Position numbers and translations under genes: made by a program. The notes below the pieces were generated by a model. The model had not been told where the DNA came from, ran no database searches, and saw only the letters and a program-made list of their open reading frames with translations. Source: Streptosporangiaceae bacterium (lineage in GTDB: Bacteria > Actinomycetota > Actinomycetes > Streptosporangiales > Streptosporangiaceae). Taken from it: a DNA stretch of 7,875 bases. Where the stretch lies: positions 1 to 7,875 of the forward strand of contig JASIBJ010000616.1 in NCBI GenBank assembly GCA_030045215.1, given 5' to 3'. Positions 6,811 to 7,875 of the stretch are shown here, piece by piece (the stretch's first letter is position 1; each line of letters opens with the position of its first letter).

Positions 6811-6820
6811 GGGCGCGCCC
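6811..6820. repeat. Perfect 10-base palindrome GGGCGCGCCC
   Basis: The sequence equals its own reverse complement and lies 20 bases after the small gene and four bases before a second dyad. Ten-base perfect palindromes made only of G and C are not rare in DNA this GC-rich, so it matters mainly for its position between two genes. Confidence 0.4.
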
Positions 6821-6824
6821 CTCG

Positions 6825-6852
6825 CATGTGCGTAGCTTCGCAAGCGCACATG
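6825..6852. promoter_or_regulatory. Perfect 8-base inverted repeat, candidate operator or leader hairpin
   Basis: The arms CATGTGCG (6825-6832) and CGCACATG (6845-6852) pair perfectly. Inside, CTT (6836-6838) pairs with AAG (6842-6844) around CGC, so a transcript would form an 11-pair hairpin with a TAG bulge. It lies 32 bases before the GTG of the secreted-protein gene and 34 after the small gene. It could be a protein-binding dyad, a terminator for the upstream gene (no T tract follows), or a 5' leader structure. TAGCTT at 6833-6838 fits a loose -10 pattern, but no -35 partner is evident. Confidence 0.45.
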
Positions 6853-6872
6853 TTCTCACGCCCGTCGTCTCC

Positions 6873-6880
6873 AAGGAGGG
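6873..6880 (+). promoter_or_regulatory. Ribosome binding site that decides the GTG start at 6885
   Basis: AAGGAGGG lies four bases before GTG 6885. An in-frame ATG at 6828 is rejected as the start because it falls inside the inverted repeat and would put 19 residues before a typical signal peptide. Confidence 0.75.
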
Positions 6881-6884
6881 AAGC

Positions 6885-7388
6885 GTGAAACGGATCATCA
6901 CTATCGCGAGCGCCATGCTCATCGCCGTCGGCGGCGGTGCGGTCGGCCTCGCCGCAAGCGCCGCGGCTAGTACGGCTGCAACGTCCGCATCGGGTACCGA
7001 GCACTTCGAGCTGGTAACGACCTCCGTCGGTCAGACAATCACCTTCCACGCCATCTACTACGGCGTGGTGACGGCGGCCGGCACAGAGGTCTCCCCGAGC
7101 AGCGGCAATACCGATACCGTCCACCTTCCTGGCGGCACGTTCAAGCTCGTTCACACCGCTCCGCCAGGATTCAAGGTGAATCCGAAGACGTGCCTGGCGA
7201 TCGCTACGGGCACCGCCAAGTACAAGATCACCGGCGGAACCGGCCGTTACGCCGGTATCAGCGGCAAGGGAACGGCCGTGATCAGCGAGGTCGGGATACT
7301 CGGCCGGGTCAAGGGCGCGTGCAGCGAGAACGCCGCCCCGGCTGCCTTCTTCATTGTCGTCAAGGGCAGCGGGCCGCTGCACACCTAG
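6885..7388 (+). CDS. Secreted beta-rich protein, allene-oxide-cyclase/dirigent-barrel-like
   Basis: The 167-residue product begins with a classic Sec signal peptide: VKR, then a hydrophobic stretch of about 20 residues, then Ala-Ser-Ala repeats with likely cleavage near residues 26-28. The mature part of about 140 residues is Thr-, Gly- and Val-rich and reads as alternating beta strands. It contains YKITGGTGRYAGISGKGTAV (residues 113-132), a Gly-rich turn pattern of the kind seen in dirigent and allene-oxide-cyclase-like eight-stranded barrels. It has just two Cys (103 and 146), plausibly one disulfide outside the cell. There are no catalytic motifs I recognise and no membrane anchor or LPXTG, so it is probably released. 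The GTG start has a strong AAGGAGGG. It is co-oriented with the LuxR regulator and small gene, and converges on valS. The assignment to a barrel fold is an inference from one motif plus strand pattern. Confidence 0.85.
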   Translation: MKRIITIASAMLIAVGGGAVGLAASAAASTAATSASGTEHFELVTTSVGQTITFHAIYYGVVTAAGTEVSPSSGNTDTVHLPGGTFKLVHTAPPGFKVNPKTCLAIATGTAKYKITGGTGRYAGISGKGTAVISEVGILGRVKGACSENAAPAAFFIVVKGSGPLHT

Positions 7389-7400
7389 CGGAGGAGGGGA

Positions 7401-7440
7401 GGGCGGAGCTACACCACGACCTCGTGGAGTGGCTCCGCCC
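7401..7440. terminator. Long hairpin at the convergent junction, spanning the valS stop codon
   Basis: GGGCGGAGC (7401-7409) pairs with GCTCCGCCC (7432-7440). The pairing continues inward through TA/GT-type pairs and CCACG/CGTGG to an ACCT loop, giving about 17 pairs with a single A-A mismatch (7413/7428) and one G-U. It begins 12 bases after the stop of the secreted-protein gene. It includes the stop and last ten codons of the opposing valS gene (stop at 7409-7411). No T tract follows on either strand, so if it terminates transcription it is of the T-less type proposed for high-GC actinomycetes. It is symmetric and could serve both genes. Confidence 0.65.
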
Positions 7441-7875
7441 CCGCCGCGGCCCGCAGCTCGATCTCGGTCACCCGTCCGGCGGCGCGGACGTCTTCGCTGG
7501 CGGCCGTGAACGCATCGAGGTCATGAGCGTCGCCGGTCACGATCAGGCGAAGCACCGGCTGCTTCATCCCCACCCTTGCTTGCGACTTCGCCTTCCTGAT
7601 CGCGGCAATTGCCGCCACGGCGGCGGTGAGCACGCTCTCGTCGCCCATCCCGGCCAGCGGGGCGAGCTCGTCGGCGTCCGGCCAGGGGGCCCGGTGGATC
7701 GACCCCTCCTGCCACCACGACCAGGCCTCCTCGGTCGCGAACGGCAGGAACGGGGCGAGCAGCCGCAGCAGGACCGAGAGCCCGAGCCGGAGAGTGGCCA
7801 CCGCCGAGCCGGCTGATTGCGCGCCGTGCTCACCGTACGCGCGCGGTTTAACCAGCTCCAGATAGTCATCGCAGA
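7409..7875 (-). CDS. valS: Valyl-tRNA synthetase, C-terminal part (5' end outside window)
   Basis: The enzyme charges tRNA-Val with valine in the cytoplasm. The visible 154 residues run in from the right edge without a stop, beginning [15 protein letters not shown], which is the start of the ValS anticodon-binding helical domain. [20 protein letters not shown], then GSIHRAPWP, and a later [14 protein letters not shown] stretch are also characteristic. The catalytic HIGH and KMSKS regions would lie upstream, outside the window. The protein ends at EPLHEVVV after a small alpha/beta segment. I do not see the charged coiled-coil tail that usually closes bacterial ValS, so this looks like the shorter, alternate class of ValS that some actinobacteria carry. 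An internal GTG at 7801 could be mistaken for the start, but coding clearly continues upstream of it. IleS is the nearest alternative and is less likely, given DDYLELVK and the WSWWQEGS segment. Confidence 0.93.
   Translation of the reverse strand, partial: CDDYLELVKPRAYGEHGAQSAGSAVATLRLGLSVLLRLLAPFLPFATEEAWSWWQEGSIHRAPWPDADELAPLAGMGDESVLTAAVAAIAAIRKAKSQARVGMKQPVLRLIVTGDAHDLDAFTAASEDVRAAGRVTEIELRAAAGAEPLHEVVV

Noticed and set aside
6458..6922. 154-residue minus-strand frame covering the gap after the LuxR gene
   Set aside because: It would overlap the small TTG gene, both dyads and the signal-peptide region, and its composition is not convincing. The plus-strand 77-residue frame has the better start signal.
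7799..7801. GTG at 7801 as the start of a separate 130-residue protein
   Set aside because: The frame continues upstream to the window edge with clear ValS sequence (CDDYLELVK), so this is an internal Val codon.

Overview
The window is high-GC DNA with GC-rich third codon positions, GTG/TTG starts next to purine-rich Shine-Dalgarno sites, and tightly packed genes. Gene families (a mycobacterial-type lactate monooxygenase, a giant ATP-binding LuxR regulator, a short actinobacterial VOC protein) point to an actinomycete chromosome. I cannot name the genus. There are no rRNA or tRNA genes, insertion sequences, CRISPR arrays or phage genes.

Layout. Bases 1-178 hold two hairpins ahead of a plus-strand pair: an FMN-dependent lactate 2-monooxygenase-like enzyme (179-1345) and, 14 bases later, a TrmH/SpoU-family RNA 2'-O-methyltransferase (1360-2166). 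Facing them is a minus-strand set read from 3360 to 2186: a small glyoxalase/VOC protein, the methionine sulfoxide reductase MsrB, and a cupin whose GTG start overlaps the MsrB stop codon by four bases (GTGA). MsrB and cupin are very probably translationally coupled. Bases 3361-3701 are mostly intergenic. They hold a candidate promoter for the regulator and a segment that faintly resembles the start of an AbiEii-type nucleotidyltransferase.

Bases 3702-6461 encode a 919-residue LAL regulator with an N-terminal Walker ATPase, a long helical middle and a C-terminal LuxR helix-turn-helix. Next comes a small, probably real 77-residue gene with a TTG start and a perfect AGGAGG site (6557-6790). Two dyad symmetries (6811-6820 and 6825-6852) sit between it and a secreted 167-residue beta-rich protein (6885-7388). 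The right end holds the C-terminal 154 residues of a valyl-tRNA synthetase on the minus strand (7409 to the edge). A 40-base near-perfect hairpin (7401-7440) covers the convergent junction and includes the synthetase stop codon.

How they work together: the VOC-MsrB-cupin set looks like a small stress or protein-repair operon, and the lactate monooxygenase/methyltransferase pair is probably co-transcribed without an obvious shared pathway. The LAL regulator, small protein and secreted protein are co-oriented; a regulatory link is only a hypothesis. I see no convincing new multi-gene system. The parts most worth a second look are the 77-residue gene, the dyads before the secreted protein, the stop-spanning hairpin, and a synthetase that ends without the usual C-terminal coiled coil.
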